The notes under the pieces are model-generated. The model saw nothing but the letters and a program-made list of their open reading frames with translations, had not been told where the DNA came from and made no database searches. Made by a program: the position numbers and the translations under genes. From contig NZ_CP109031.1 in NCBI RefSeq assembly GCF_036226925.1, positions 6,634,001-6,698,000 of the forward strand: a DNA stretch of 64,000 nt. The letters are read 5' to 3'. Positions 8,801-16,954 of the stretch are shown here, in pieces. How positions within the stretch are numbered: the first letter of the stretch is position 1; each line of letters begins with the position of its first letter. Source of the stretch: Streptomyces sp. NBC_00659. GTDB taxonomy: Bacteria; Actinomycetota; Actinomycetes; Streptomycetales; Streptomycetaceae.

Positions 8801-9552
8801 CGGGTGCGCTGGATCATCTCCGGGTTGCTGGTCGCCTCGGCCATGTCCTGCGAGAGCGCGAGGAGCTCGGTGATCAGGCGGTGGTAGGCGTCCACCGTCT
8901 GGGTCGAGTTCTGCGGGTCGTTGTAGGCGGCACCGCGGATCGTGTTGAGGTTGTACAGCTCGTGCACGACACCGACGAGGCTGTCGTGCACGCCGACGAG
9001 CTGGCCCTCGGCCGTCGCGTTGTCGACCTGCTGCGTGCCTTGGAGGAAGTGCTTCCTCGCCACGTCGGTCTTGTCGCGCGCCGACTTGACCTCGTAGTCG
9101 TTGGCCAGGGCGCCCTGTGTCAGCGGACCGGCCGTCTCGTCGCGCTCCTGCTGGAGCGCGGCGGCGAGCTCGGTGGCCTGCTTGGTCATCTCGGTCAGCA
9201 GCCGCATGTTGTCGAGCTGCTGGATGTTGTCCATCGACTCGTTGATGCGGAGCGCACCCAGCGAGGTCGCGGCGACCACGGGGAGCGCGAGCAGCGAGAC
9301 AAGTCGCGTCGAGATGCGCCAGTTGCGCAGGGCTACACGCGAGCCGTAGCTCGGTGTGCCCGTCGACGTGGCATCGGTCGTGGTGGCGGGAGCCTTGGGC
9401 TTCGCGCCGGCGCGAGCGGAGTGTTCACCGCTGCCGCCGACCTCTGCCGGTCCCGGGTTCTGGGCGTGCTGGGGCGAGGAACCGCGGTCGGTCCCGCCGC
9501 GCGGCTCCGGCTCCGCCGAAGCGCTGCCATCCCTCTTGAAACGTCCCTGCAC
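5863..9552 (-). CDS. cvnA1: Conservon sensor CvnA, NIT-HAMP histidine kinase-like ATPase
   Basis: 1229 residues from GTG 9552 (MQGRFKRDGS). The frame stays open to 9807, but those 85 residues look non-coding, and AGAGG lies 11 bases before GTG 9552. Order: disordered N-terminus; membrane helix at about 83-102; NIT-type sensor; membrane helix at about 393-416; HAMP; dimerisation segment KLDHLATRMRRNGENL; GHKL ATPase with HLLAELLENA, DTGIG and GLFVVGRLSQ. A ~470-residue Gly/Pro/Gln/Asn-rich tail contains four STGQF/Y repeats and ends in a block also found in CvnA2. Heads the cvn1 operon. The S. coelicolor numbering comes from its position beside gltX. Confidence 0.9.
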   Translation of the reverse strand: MQGRFKRDGSASAEPEPRGGTDRGSSPQHAQNPGPAEVGGSGEHSARAGAKPKAPATTTDATSTGTPSYGSRVALRNWRISTRLVSLLALPVVAATSLGALRINESMDNIQQLDNMRLLTEMTKQATELAAALQQERDETAGPLTQGALANDYEVKSARDKTDVARKHFLQGTQQVDNATAEGQLVGVHDSLVGVVHELYNLNTIRGAAYNDPQNSTQTVDAYHRLITELLALSQDMAEATSNPEMIQRTRALAAFSSAKEYASIQRAVIAAALPTQPKVFGTLSKNDQQYAQSAQQSQESETSSFKNIYGEGNTELLLPIEGDNPTIKSADQYAKRVLSNSEGLKSQNKRSYKDWLDDDSAKIDQMSKIETTLLSEMEQKARELRNESQSEAIISGVLILLVLGVSLVGAFVVARSMIRSLRRLQDTATRVASDRLPELVKQLSESDPQDVDTSVESVGVHSRDEIGQVAAAFDDVHREAVRLAAEQALLRGNVNAMFTNLSRRSQGLIQRQLSLISELESREADPDQLSSLFKLDHLATRMRRNGENLLVLAGEEPGRRWTRPVPLVDVLRAAASEVEQYERIELSSVPGTEVAGRVVNDLVHLLAELLENATSFSSPQTKVKVTGHALPDGRVLIEIHDTGIGLSPEDLAAINERLAAPPTVDVSVSRRMGLFVVGRLSQRHGIRIQLRPSDSGGTTALVMLPVDVAQGGKKPMPNKPGQSAVGGGPAAAQASAGASAARRSGGPSLGAGAPSAPGGPLGAPPQRGQVGAGQGPRAALPGSNQGGRPGGSGGAHGQQGQAGGQQGRQAPAGANAFGQSPQQGFPAQNGSQQQGFGNGNGTGQNAFGDSNAAPAAPPAKAPSNGKGGRRRPQLPGRGGAARAELPGGNAGSRTPSWSDDNAQPPVPRTSLDTPRGHEEPDATSRMPRVEDRGPASTAEFARPDFDAPRPGASAPQNNGQNNGQYGYGNQSPTGQNPAATGQFPAQGYGASQSPSSTGQFAQPGYAPSQDPASTGQFAATGYGNGQGSSTGQYERPATPQPPARPQVPEALPPASNPGDGRTPLYDTLETNWFHGQANGSDGAPANGTAHQDNGSQGYPPAAPQQPQTPPAPQRPAAAPAAAPTAAPAATTTWRSSPNDDLVKQAERSRKPSAGGVTTSGLPRRVPRANLVAGTAQQQQHQSGPQVSRAPDDVRGRLTNLRRGIQQGRQAAPNGQTGSFPSPTHQQER

Positions 9553-10153
9553 TAGCGTCGCAACCTCTGGACCAGGCGCCCCTCCGCTGGAACGGCGGGG
9601 CGGTGTCGGCGTTGTACACGGACGCAGATGCGCCCTGTGTCTGTGGTCTGAATGACCGGCGCAGGTTCCCCCTTCCCGCCGCCACTCGGCGCTGAGTAGC
9701 GCCCCTGCGCGCCGGATTCGTGAATCCGCGGCGGTCCGAGGAATTCCAGCACAGTGCAGGATCTCCAACAAGGGCCATGTACCAGGCTGTGACCTCCGTG
9801 ACAGCATGTGAGTGACAGGTCACGAGGCGTGTAAAGGGTTCTCGTACATACCGGGCATAGGCCTACGAGCCATGGGCGTCACAGCCGTGTCCCAGTCGCG
9901 ATGATCAGGAGCGGAATGACTGGTTCAGTGGAGTAATGTCCGTTTGGTCGGCCCGTATTGGGGGCCACGATTGACCGGTTTGCCCCTTGGTAAGTGAGCA
10001 AACTCACACAGCGATCATGGCCTCTTCACGGCATCGCCAGGGAATTGAATGTTTAGCCTGACGCTTTACAGGGATGGCGAATCCGACAACCCGCGTCTAT
10101 GTGGGGCTCTTTGACCCCGACCGGCGCCCAGGACGACAAGGTCGAGCAAAACG
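9553..10153. other. Long intergenic region upstream of cvn1
   Basis: 601 bp between cvnA1 (leftward) and the small gene at 10154 (rightward). It must hold both promoters. Visible structure: three GTGAC pentamers with a 7-bp inverted repeat GTGACCT/AGGTCAC (9789-9823), and an inverted repeat GTGAG-CAAA-CTCAC (9994-10007). No gene is supported here. Confidence 0.6.
9789..9823. promoter_or_regulatory. GTGAC repeats / inverted repeat upstream of cvn1
   Basis: GTGAC occurs at 9789, 9798 and 9812 and as GTCAC at 9819; the outer units form GTGACCT/AGGTCAC. The position, 240-270 bp before cvnA1, suits a regulator site. The binding protein is unknown. Confidence 0.35.
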
Positions 10154-10345
10154 GTGAAGACGACGATGATGTTCCGCAACATTGCCAATCCGCGGCGCAC
10201 GACGCTGGCGCACCTCGAGGACGCCGATGCCCTGCGCACGCCGGAGCGGCCGGAGCACTCGGTCGAGCTCCCCCTCCAGACGGCCAACCCCCGCCGCACC
10301 GTCCTGATGGACGCCCCGGTCACGGTCGCCGCCGCCGCGGAGTGA
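10154..10345 (+). CDS. Small hypothetical protein with a repeated ANPRRT motif
   Basis: 63 residues from GTG 10154, or 59 from ATG 10166 (MFRNIANPRR). I do not recognise the family. It carries the same motif twice: IANPRRTTL near the N-terminus and TANPRRTVL near the middle, about 33 residues apart, joined by an acidic linker (HLEDADALRTPERPEH). The third-position GC pattern and a clean stop support a real gene. It stands alone between cvn1 and the FAH-gltX operon. It has no signal peptide or membrane helix. The ribosome site is weak (GAAG before ATG 10166), so the start is uncertain. Confidence 0.6.
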   Translation: MKTTMMFRNIANPRRTTLAHLEDADALRTPERPEHSVELPLQTANPRRTVLMDAPVTVAAAAE

Positions 10346-10572
10346 ACGCGGTGACCGGCGAAGGGCCGCGCACCGCGCGGCCCGGCCGGTCACGGACACC
10401 CCTCCACGAGGGCACCCCCACCCCTGGCCCGGACCGGCGCGCCGCCGCCCGTCACCCCGGAGCACGCCCCGCCGTTCACCGCACCGGCGGATATACGCGA
10501 AGCCCGCAGCCCTTGCCGCGTTAGCCTGGAGCGTCAGACTCCAGCCAGCTCAGTGAGGGGCGCCAGGATCCC

Positions 10573-11349
10573 GTGCGCATCGCCAGATTCTCCATCGACG
10601 GCAACGTCGCTTTCGGCGCGGTCGAGGGCGACAAGCCGGACGAGCTCGTCCTCGACATCATCAAGGGCATCCCGTTCGCGGACTTCGAGCTCTCCGGTAC
10701 GAAGGTCCCGCTGAACAAGGTCCGGCTGCTGCCGCCGGTGCTCCCGAACAAGGTCGTGGCCTTCGGCCGCAACTACGCGGAGCACGCCAAGGAGCTCGGC
10801 AACGAGGTGCCCGACGCCCCGTTCGCCTTCTTCAAGCCGTCGACCTCCGTGACCGGTCCGGGCGACCCGATCCAGTACCCCTCCTTCTCCAGCGAGCTGC
10901 ACCACGAGGCCGAGCTCGCCGTCGTCATCGGCCGCATGTGCCGCGAGGTCCCGCGCGAGCGCGTCAAGGACGTCATCCTGGGCTACACCTGCGCCAACGA
11001 CGTCACCGCCCGCGATGTGCAGAGGCGCGAGAAGCAGTGGGCCCGCGCCAAGGGCTTCGACAGCTCCTGCCCCCTCGGCCCCTGGGTGGAGACGGACCTG
11101 GACCCCGCGGACCTGACCATCCAGTGCACGGTCAACGGCCAGCAGCGCCAGCTCGGCCGGACCAGCGAGATGATCCACTCCATCGAGGACCTGATCGTCA
11201 ACATCACCGAGGCCATGACGCTGCTCCCCGGCGACGTGATCCTCACCGGCACCCCGGCTGGGGTCGGCCCCCTGAACGTCGGCGACGAGGTCGCCGTCAC
11301 CATCGAAGGCATCGGCACTCTCACCAACAAGGTGATCAAGCGTGGCTAA
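10573..11349 (+). CDS. Fumarylacetoacetate hydrolase (FAH) family protein
   Basis: 258 residues. The FAH C-terminal fold is clear: [26 protein letters not shown] with the metal-binding Glu pair, [13 protein letters not shown], and [14 protein letters not shown]. Family members hydrolyse or isomerise acylpyruvates or 2-hydroxyhepta-diene-dioate-like substrates, or decarboxylate oxaloacetate; the substrate cannot be read from sequence. The GTG start follows AGGA. Its last 8 bp overlap the start of gltX, a tight coupling kept across Streptomyces as far as I recall. The link to Glu-tRNA synthesis is unexplained; oxaloacetate clean-up is one possibility. Confidence 0.9.
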   Translation: MRIARFSIDGNVAFGAVEGDKPDELVLDIIKGIPFADFELSGTKVPLNKVRLLPPVLPNKVVAFGRNYAEHAKELGNEVPDAPFAFFKPSTSVTGPGDPIQYPSFSSELHHEAELAVVIGRMCREVPRERVKDVILGYTCANDVTARDVQRREKQWARAKGFDSSCPLGPWVETDLDPADLTIQCTVNGQQRQLGRTSEMIHSIEDLIVNITEAMTLLPGDVILTGTPAGVGPLNVGDEVAVTIEGIGTLTNKVIKRG

Positions 11350-12811
11350 CGTCCGTGTACGTTTCTGTCCCTCCCCGACCGGCAACCCCCATGTCGGGCT
11401 GGTCCGCACCGCCCTGTTCAACTGGGCGTTCGCCCGGCACAACGAAGGCACCCTGGTCTTCCGCATCGAGGACACCGACGCGGCCCGCGACTCCGAGGAG
11501 TCGTACGACCAGCTCCTCGACTCGATGCGCTGGCTGGGCTTCGACTGGGACGAGGGCCCCGAGATCGGCGGCCCGCACGCGCCGTACCGCCAGTCGCAGC
11601 GCATGGACATCTACGCGGATGTCGCCGCCAAGCTCCTGGACGCGGGCCACGCGTACCGCTGCTACTGCTCGACCGAGGAGCTGGACACCCGCCGCGACGC
11701 CGCCCGCGCCGCCGGCAAGCCCTCCGGCTACGACGGCCACTGCCGCGACCTGTCCGCCGAGCAGAAGGCCGCCTACGAGGCCGAGGGCCGCAAGCCCATC
11801 GTCCGCTTCCGGATGCCCGACGAGGCGATCACCTTCGACGACCTGGTCCGCGGCGAGATCACGTACCTCCCGGAGAACGTCCCGGACTACGGCATCGTCC
11901 GTGCCAACGGCGCCCCGCTGTACACGCTCGTCAACCCCGTCGACGACGCCCTGATGGAGATCACCCACGTCCTGCGCGGCGAGGACCTGCTCTCCTCCAC
12001 CCCCCGGCAGATCGCCCTCTACAAGGCGCTGACCGAGCTGGGCATCGCCAAGGAGACCCCGGCCTTCGGCCACCTCCCGTACGTGATGGGCGAGGGCAAC
12101 AAGAAGCTCTCCAAGCGCGACCCGGAGTCGTCGCTCAACCTCTACAGGGAGCGCGGCTTCCTCCCCGAGGGCCTGCTGAACTACCTCTCCCTGCTCGGCT
12201 GGTCGCTCGCGGCGGACCGCGACATCTTCTCGATCGACGAGATGGTCGCCGCGTTCGACGTCACGGACGTGAACCCGAACCCGGCCCGCTTCGACCTGAA
12301 GAAGTGCGAGGCGATCAACGCCGACCACATCCGCATGCTCGATGTGAAGGACTTCACCGAGCGCTGCGCCCCCTGGCTGCGCGCCCCCTTCGCGCCCTGG
12401 GCGCCGGAGGACTTCGACGAGGCGCAGTGGCAGGCCATCGCCCCGCACGCCCAGTCGCGGATGAAGGTCCTCTCCGAGATCACGGACAACGTCGACTTCC
12501 TGTTCCTGCCGGAGCCGGCCGTCGACGAGGCGTCCTGGACGAAGGCGATGAAGGAGGGCAGCGACGCCCTGCTCCGGACGGCCCGCGAGAAGCTGGAGGC
12601 GGCCGACTGGACCTCCCCGGAGTCCCTGAAGGAGGCCGTCCTGGCCGCCGGTGAGGAGCACGGCCTCAAGCTCGGCAAGGCCCAGGCCCCGGTCCGCGTC
12701 GCCGTCACCGGCCGCACGGTCGGCCTGCCGCTCTTCGAGTCCCTGGAGATCCTGGGCAAGGAGAAGACGCTGGCGCGCGTCGACGCCGCGCTGGAGCGGC
12801 TCGCGGCCTAG
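11342..12811 (+). CDS. gltX: Glutamyl-tRNA synthetase
   Basis: 489 residues, the normal length for a bacterial class I GluRS. The HIGH-type motif is NPHVG (15-19) after RFCPSPTG; the KMSKS-type motif is KKLSKR (254-259). It joins glutamate to tRNA-Glu and, in actinobacteria lacking GlnRS, also mischarges tRNA-Gln for conversion by GatCAB. GTG start overlapping the FAH stop by 8 bp. A strong hairpin follows at 12823. Five tRNA-Gln/Glu genes, its own substrates, lie 1 kb downstream. Confidence 0.97.
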   Translation: MANVRVRFCPSPTGNPHVGLVRTALFNWAFARHNEGTLVFRIEDTDAARDSEESYDQLLDSMRWLGFDWDEGPEIGGPHAPYRQSQRMDIYADVAAKLLDAGHAYRCYCSTEELDTRRDAARAAGKPSGYDGHCRDLSAEQKAAYEAEGRKPIVRFRMPDEAITFDDLVRGEITYLPENVPDYGIVRANGAPLYTLVNPVDDALMEITHVLRGEDLLSSTPRQIALYKALTELGIAKETPAFGHLPYVMGEGNKKLSKRDPESSLNLYRERGFLPEGLLNYLSLLGWSLAADRDIFSIDEMVAAFDVTDVNPNPARFDLKKCEAINADHIRMLDVKDFTERCAPWLRAPFAPWAPEDFDEAQWQAIAPHAQSRMKVLSEITDNVDFLFLPEPAVDEASWTKAMKEGSDALLRTAREKLEAADWTSPESLKEAVLAAGEEHGLKLGKAQAPVRVAVTGRTVGLPLFESLEILGKEKTLARVDAALERLAA

Positions 12812-12822
12812 CCCGCAGACGT

Positions 12823-12867
12823 ACGCGACAGGGGCGGTGTCCGGTTCGGGCGCCGCCCCTGTCGCGT
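12823..12867 (+). terminator. Terminator of FAH-gltX
   Basis: 15-bp perfect stem (ACGCGACAGGGGCGG and its complement) with a 15-nt loop, starting 12 bp after the gltX stop. Confidence 0.85.
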
Positions 12868-13029
12868 GTGCGCCGCCCCTGCCGCATGTGCCCGGCCTGT
12901 CACTCTCGGTTCACCGTTCCCGTCAACTCCCTCTTGAGGTAGCGCAGTTGTACGTCCGCTGTGCCCCTGACCGACACGACTGCCACCGTCCGAGGGACAG
13001 CCGCCCGCCCCCGGGGATACCGTCGGCGC

Positions 13030-13761
13030 ATGAGCATCGACGCCGTGGTCTGGGACATCGACGACACGCTCTTCGACTACACGGCCGCCGACCGGGCGGG
13101 CATGCGGGACCATCTCGCCGCCGAGGGCCTGCTCGACGGCGGGACGACCGTCGAGCAGGCCCTCGCGCGCTGGCGGGAGATCACCGACGCCCAGTGGGCG
13201 AGGTACGCGGCCGGCGAGACGGACTGGCAGGGCCAGCGGCGGGACCGTGTCCGGGTGTTCCTGGGGGAGCCGCTGAGCGACACCGAGGCCGACGCCTGGT
13301 TCGACCGGTACGTCACGCACTACGAGGGCGCCTGGGCGCTCTTCCCGGACGTCCTGCCCGTCCTGGACGCGCTCGTGGCCAGCCACCGGCACGCCGTGCT
13401 GTCCAACTCCAGCCTCCTCGTGCAGGACCGCAAGCTGCGCGTCCTCGGTGTGCACGACCGCTTCGAGGCCATCCTGTGCGCCGCCGAACTCGGCGTCTCC
13501 AAACCCGCGGCGGCCGCCTTCCACGCGGCCTGTGACGCCCTGGGGCTGCCGCCGCACCGCGTCGCCTATGTCGGGGACCATCCGGAGATCGACGGGCGCG
13601 GCGCCGCCGACGCCGGTCTGCTCTCGGTCTGGATCGACCGGGGCGGTGCCCACGCCGCCGCCGCCGGACGGACGGGTCCGCGTCGCATCGGATCGCTGGC
13701 CGAGTTGCCCGCGATCCTCGACACGGATACCCGTTTTGGAGCGTGGTCCACCTTCGGGTAA
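13030..13761 (+). CDS. HAD-superfamily hydrolase
   Basis: 243 residues from ATG 13030. All HAD motifs are visible: I DIDDTLFD with nucleophile D9 and acid D11; II VLSNSS; III Lys in SKPAAAAF; IV YVGDHPEID. The alpha-helical cap lies between motifs I and II (C1 type), as in pyrimidine nucleotidases and phosphoglycolate phosphatases; the substrate is not determinable. The frame is open upstream, but those codons sit in leader-like sequence. Single gene between gltX and the tRNA array. Its stop codon overlaps the putative -10 box of the tRNA promoter. Confidence 0.9.
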   Translation: MSIDAVVWDIDDTLFDYTAADRAGMRDHLAAEGLLDGGTTVEQALARWREITDAQWARYAAGETDWQGQRRDRVRVFLGEPLSDTEADAWFDRYVTHYEGAWALFPDVLPVLDALVASHRHAVLSNSSLLVQDRKLRVLGVHDRFEAILCAAELGVSKPAAAAFHAACDALGLPPHRVAYVGDHPEIDGRGAADAGLLSVWIDRGGAHAAAAGRTGPRRIGSLAELPAILDTDTRFGAWSTFG

Positions 13762-13764
13762 TGT
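13736..13764 (+). promoter_or_regulatory. Putative promoter of the tRNA array
   Basis: TTGGAG, 17 bp, then TAATGT: a good sigma-70/HrdB-type match. The -10 includes the TAA stop of the HAD gene. It lies 88 bp before the first tRNA. Confidence 0.55.
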
Positions 13765-13851
13765 TCTTTCTGCGCCGCCGGGAGCGGGCCGAAAGGCCGG
13801 AGCCCGGAGGTGCCAGCTAAAACAAGATCCCCCTGAGGGGTTGCGTTTCAG

Positions 13852-13923
13852 TGGCCTATGGTGTAATTGGCAACACTACGGTTTCTGGTACCGTCATTCT
13901 AGGTTCGAGTCCTGGTAGGCCAG
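13852..13923 (+). tRNA. tRNA-Gln (CTG)
   Basis: 72-nt cloverleaf. Acceptor TGGCCTA/TAGGCCA, anticodon CTG in TTTCTGGTA, T-loop GGTTCGAGTCC, discriminator G. First of five tRNAs. No CCA is encoded. Confidence 0.95.
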
Positions 13924-13967
13924 CTCGCAGAGCTCATCTGCACACGCGGAAATCCAGATCCGCACCC

Positions 13968-14040
13968 GCCCCCGTTGTGTAGCGGCCTAGCACGCTGCCC
14001 TCTCACGGCAGTAGCGCCGGTTCGAATCCGGTCGGGGGTA
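13968..14040 (+). tRNA. tRNA-Glu (CTC), copy 1
   Basis: 73 nt. Acceptor GCCCCCG/CGGGGGT, anticodon loop CTCTCAC (anticodon CTC), T-arm CCGGTTCGAATCCGG, discriminator A. Identical in sequence to the copies at 14103 and 14293. Confidence 0.95.
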
Positions 14041-14102
14041 CAGATCCTTCCCAGGGAGGCAGTCCGGGTCGCACCCGCTGCCCCTCATGCAGGATCGCTA
14101 GG

Positions 14103-14175
14103 GCCCCCGTTGTGTAGCGGCCTAGCACGCTGCCCTCTCACGGCAGTAGCGCCGGTTCGAATCCGGTCGGGGGTA
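14103..14175 (+). tRNA. tRNA-Glu (CTC), copy 2
   Basis: Exact copy of the tRNA-Glu at 13968, separated from it by a 62-bp spacer of unrelated sequence. Confidence 0.95.
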
Positions 14176-14191
14176 CTGGTCTAAACCACCA

Positions 14192-14263
14192 TGGGCTATG
14201 GTGTAATTGGCAACACTACGGTTTCTGGTACCGTCATTCTAGGTTCGAGTCCTGGTAGCCCAG
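14192..14263 (+). tRNA. tRNA-Gln (CTG), copy 2
   Basis: 72 nt, same as the first tRNA-Gln except at one acceptor pair: TGGGCTA/TAGCCCA instead of TGGCCTA/TAGGCCA. Both sides changed, so pairing is kept. It starts 16 bp after tRNA-Glu copy 2. Confidence 0.95.
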
Positions 14264-14292
14264 CTCCGAATCTGCGGAAACGCAGGATTCAG

Positions 14293-14365
14293 GCCCCCGT
14301 TGTGTAGCGGCCTAGCACGCTGCCCTCTCACGGCAGTAGCGCCGGTTCGAATCCGGTCGGGGGTA
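14293..14365 (+). tRNA. tRNA-Glu (CTC), copy 3
   Basis: Third identical tRNA-Glu and last gene of the array, followed at 14376 by a terminator hairpin. Confidence 0.95.
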
Positions 14366-14375
14366 CAAGGTCCGC

Positions 14376-14403
14376 AAGGGTCTCCACTTCGGTGGGGGCC
14401 CTT
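14376..14403 (+). terminator. Terminator of the tRNA array
   Basis: AAGGG-TCTCCAC stem with a TTCG tetraloop and GTGGGGG-CCCTT return strand (12 pairs, two G-T), 10 bp after the last tRNA. Confidence 0.8.
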
Positions 14404-14413
14404 TCGGCGTTCG

Positions 14414-14466
14414 GAGATCAACTCGGACCGCGGTGCCATGAGGGAGATCGGCTCGGACCACGGTGC
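14414..14466. repeat. Two 23-bp direct repeats, 30-bp period
   Basis: GAGATC-nn-CTCGGACC-n-CGGTGC occurs at 14414-14436 and 14444-14466 with three mismatches. Lies between the tRNA terminator and ndgR; function unknown. Confidence 0.6.
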
Positions 14467-14615
14467 GGTGAGTTGGATCACCCCGGAAACGAGGCGCGGG
14501 GTGCACGGGCTCGGTGAGCCGGTACACCCCGCGTACGGGACGGTGCGCTTCGGGAAGGGCCTGCCGCGGCGTTGAGGCCGGCCCTTCCCCTCGCGCGGGG
14601 GAATCGGAGCGAAGG

Positions 14616-15332
14616 TCAGCCCGTGCGGCGCAGGGCCTCGGAGAGGCGGCCGGCGGCGTCGATGACCGCCTGGGCGTGCATACGGCCCGGGTGGCGGGAC
14701 AGGCGCTCGATCGGCCCGGAGACCGAGACGGCGGCCACGACACGGTTCGAGGGGCCGCGGACCGGCGCGGAGACGGACGCCACGCCCGGCTCGCGTTCAC
14801 CGATCGACTGGGCCCAGCCGCGGCGCCGTACTCCCGACAGCGCGGTGGCGGTGAAGCGGGCGCCCTGGAGACCGCGGTGCAGCCGCTCCGGCTCCTCCCA
14901 GGCCATCAGGATCTGGGCGGAGGAACCGGCCTTCATGGTGAGCGTGGAGCCCACCGGGACCGTGTCCCGCAGACCGGACAGCCGCTCGGCCGCGGCGACG
15001 CAGATGCGCATGTCGCCCTGGCGGCGGTAGAGCTGCGCGCTCTCGCCCGTGATGTCCCTCAGGTGCGTGAGCACCGGGCCCGCCGTCGCGAGGAGGCGGT
15101 CCTCCCCGGCGGCCGCGGCCAGTTCGGCGAGCCGGGGTCCGAGGATGAAACGGCCCTGCATGTCGCGCGCCACCATGCGGTGGTGTTCAAGTGCCACGGC
15201 GAGGCGATGTGCCGTGGGTCGTGCCAGTCCGGTCGCCGCGACCAAGCCTGCGAGGGTGGCCGGACCGGACTCCAGAGCGCTCAGGACAAGGGCTGCCTTG
15301 TCCAGAACGCCGACGCCGCTACTGTTGTCCAT
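14616..15332 (-). CDS. ndgR: IclR-family regulator NdgR
   Basis: 238 residues. N-terminal winged helix (VLDKAALVLSALESGPATLA, then GLARPTAHRLAVALEHH) and C-terminal IclR effector domain (from about residue 75). Its place divergent from leuCD identifies it as NdgR/AreB, known in Streptomyces to control leuCD and other amino-acid genes and to affect antibiotic production. I chose ATG 15332; the frame is open further upstream into the promoter region. It probably binds in the 192-bp gap shared with leuC and so controls both genes. Confidence 0.92.
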   Translation of the reverse strand: MDNSSGVGVLDKAALVLSALESGPATLAGLVAATGLARPTAHRLAVALEHHRMVARDMQGRFILGPRLAELAAAAGEDRLLATAGPVLTHLRDITGESAQLYRRQGDMRICVAAAERLSGLRDTVPVGSTLTMKAGSSAQILMAWEEPERLHRGLQGARFTATALSGVRRRGWAQSIGEREPGVASVSAPVRGPSNRVVAAVSVSGPIERLSRHPGRMHAQAVIDAAGRLSEALRRTG

Positions 15333-15367
15333 GAAACGATACTCGCGTCTCACTCTGTGAAACGCAA

Positions 15368-15386
15368 GTTCAATTTCCGGTGGAAC
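15368..15386. promoter_or_regulatory. Dyad in the ndgR-leuC intergenic region
   Basis: GTTC...GAAC ends with an inner TTCC-GGT-GGAA inverted repeat (15375-15385). It sits about 40 bp before ndgR and 140 bp before leuC. Candidate NdgR operator; inferred from position and symmetry only. Confidence 0.45.
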
Positions 15387-15524
15387 GCGCCACCCTTGTA
15401 GACACAGCGGCCCGCGAACCAACGGGTCCGGCGGACGACGTCCGGTACGAGGGGTACGGACGTTCAACCGCCCCGGAAATCTCTAGTTGGGCCGGCGCCA
15501 CACAAGCCGGCCGGAGGGAAAGCG

Positions 15525-16949
15525 ATGGGTAGGACACTCGCGGAGAAGGTCTGGGACGACCATGTCGTCCGGCGCGCCGATGGCGAACCCGACCTCCTCT
15601 TCATCGATCTGCACCTGCTGCACGAGGTGACCAGCCCGCAGGCCTTCGACGGCCTGCGTCAGGCGGGGCGCCCGGTGCGCCGCCTCGACCTCACCATCGC
15701 CACCGAGGACCACAACACCCCGACCCTCGACATCGACAAGCCCATCGCGGACCCGGTCTCCCGGGTCCAGCTGGAGACGCTGCGCAAGAACGCCGCCGAA
15801 TTCGGCGTGCGGCTGCACTCGCTGGGCGACGTCGAGCAGGGCGTGGTGCACGTGGTGGGGCCGCAGCTGGGTCTGACCCAGCCGGGCACCACCGTGGTCT
15901 GCGGTGACTCGCACACCTCCACGCACGGCGCCTTCGGCGCCCTGGCGTTCGGCATCGGCACCTCCCAGGTGGAGCATGTGCTGGCCACCCAGACGCTGCC
16001 GCTGGCCCGCCCGAAGACCATGGCCATCACCATCGACGGCGAACTGCCCGACGGTGTCAGCGCCAAGGACCTGATCCTGGCGATCATCGCCAAGATCGGT
16101 ACCGGCGGCGGCCAGGGCTACATCCTGGAATACCGCGGCTCCGCCATCGAGAAGCTCTCGATGGAAGCCCGGATGACCATCTGCAACATGTCGATCGAGG
16201 CCGGCGCCCGCGCGGGCATGATCGCCCCCGACGAGACCGCCTTCGCGTATCTCAAGGGCCGCGCCCACGCCCCCGAGGGCGAGGAGTGGGACGCCGCGGT
16301 CGCGTACTGGAAGACCCTGAAGTCCGACGACGACGCCGAATTCGACGCGGAGGTCGTCATCGACGCCGCCTCCCTGTCGCCGTTCGTCACCTGGGGCACC
16401 AACCCCGGCCAGGGCGCGCCGCTGTCGGCGAACGTCCCCGACCCGGCTTCGTACGAAGACGCTTCGGAGCGCCACGCCGCCGAAAAGGCCCTGGAGTACA
16501 TGGGGTTGACCGCCGGACAGCCGCTGCGTGACATCCAGGTCGACACCGTCTTCGTAGGTTCGTGCACCAACGGCCGTATCGAGGACCTGCGCGCGGCCGC
16601 CGCGGTCGTCGAGGGCCGCAAAGTCGCCGACGGCGTACGGATGCTGGTCGTCCCCGGCTCCGCGCGGGTCGGTCTCCAGGCCGTCTCCGAGGGCCTGGAC
16701 GTGGTCTTCAAGGAGGCCGGCGCCGAATGGCGGCACGCGGGCTGCTCGATGTGTCTGGGCATGAACCCGGACCAGCTGGCCCCCGGCGAGCGCTCCGCGT
16801 CGACCTCCAACCGCAACTTCGAGGGGAGGCAGGGCAAGGGCGGCCGTACGCACCTGGTCTCGCCCGAGGTCGCCGCCGCCTCGGCGGTCGCCGGCCGCCT
16901 GGCCTCCCCGGCCGACCTGTCCGACGCCCCTGTGCCCGCTGGAGTCTGA
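15525..16949 (+). CDS. leuC: 3-isopropylmalate dehydratase large subunit
   Basis: 474 residues. Aconitase-type enzyme of leucine synthesis, converting 2- to 3-isopropylmalate with LeuD. The three 4Fe-4S cysteines are C347 (CTNGR), C407 and C410 (CSMC); the substrate motif [14 protein letters not shown] is intact. ATG start behind GGAGGGA. A 7-bp hairpin (GGCCGGC/GCCGGCC, 15490-15512) ends one base before the ribosome site and could modulate initiation. leuD starts 5 bp after the stop. Confidence 0.97.
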   Translation: MGRTLAEKVWDDHVVRRADGEPDLLFIDLHLLHEVTSPQAFDGLRQAGRPVRRLDLTIATEDHNTPTLDIDKPIADPVSRVQLETLRKNAAEFGVRLHSLGDVEQGVVHVVGPQLGLTQPGTTVVCGDSHTSTHGAFGALAFGIGTSQVEHVLATQTLPLARPKTMAITIDGELPDGVSAKDLILAIIAKIGTGGGQGYILEYRGSAIEKLSMEARMTICNMSIEAGARAGMIAPDETAFAYLKGRAHAPEGEEWDAAVAYWKTLKSDDDAEFDAEVVIDAASLSPFVTWGTNPGQGAPLSANVPDPASYEDASERHAAEKALEYMGLTAGQPLRDIQVDTVFVGSCTNGRIEDLRAAAAVVEGRKVADGVRMLVVPGSARVGLQAVSEGLDVVFKEAGAEWRHAGCSMCLGMNPDQLAPGERSASTSNRNFEGRQGKGGRTHLVSPEVAAASAVAGRLASPADLSDAPVPAGV

Positions 16950-16954
16950 GAGCC

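Noticed and set aside
762..9555. Very long plus-strand open frames opposite both cvnA genes
   Set aside because: They mirror the minus-strand genes, consist of Arg/Gly/Val/Leu-biased translations and show no domain; high GC makes antisense frames open.
9553..9807. 85-residue N-terminal extension of CvnA1
   Set aside because: Composition is unlike the protein and the ribosome site supports GTG 9552.
13852..14365. CRISPR-like array of ~70-bp repeats
   Set aside because: The repeats fold as tRNA-Gln and tRNA-Glu cloverleaves, and spacers vary from 16 to 62 bp.
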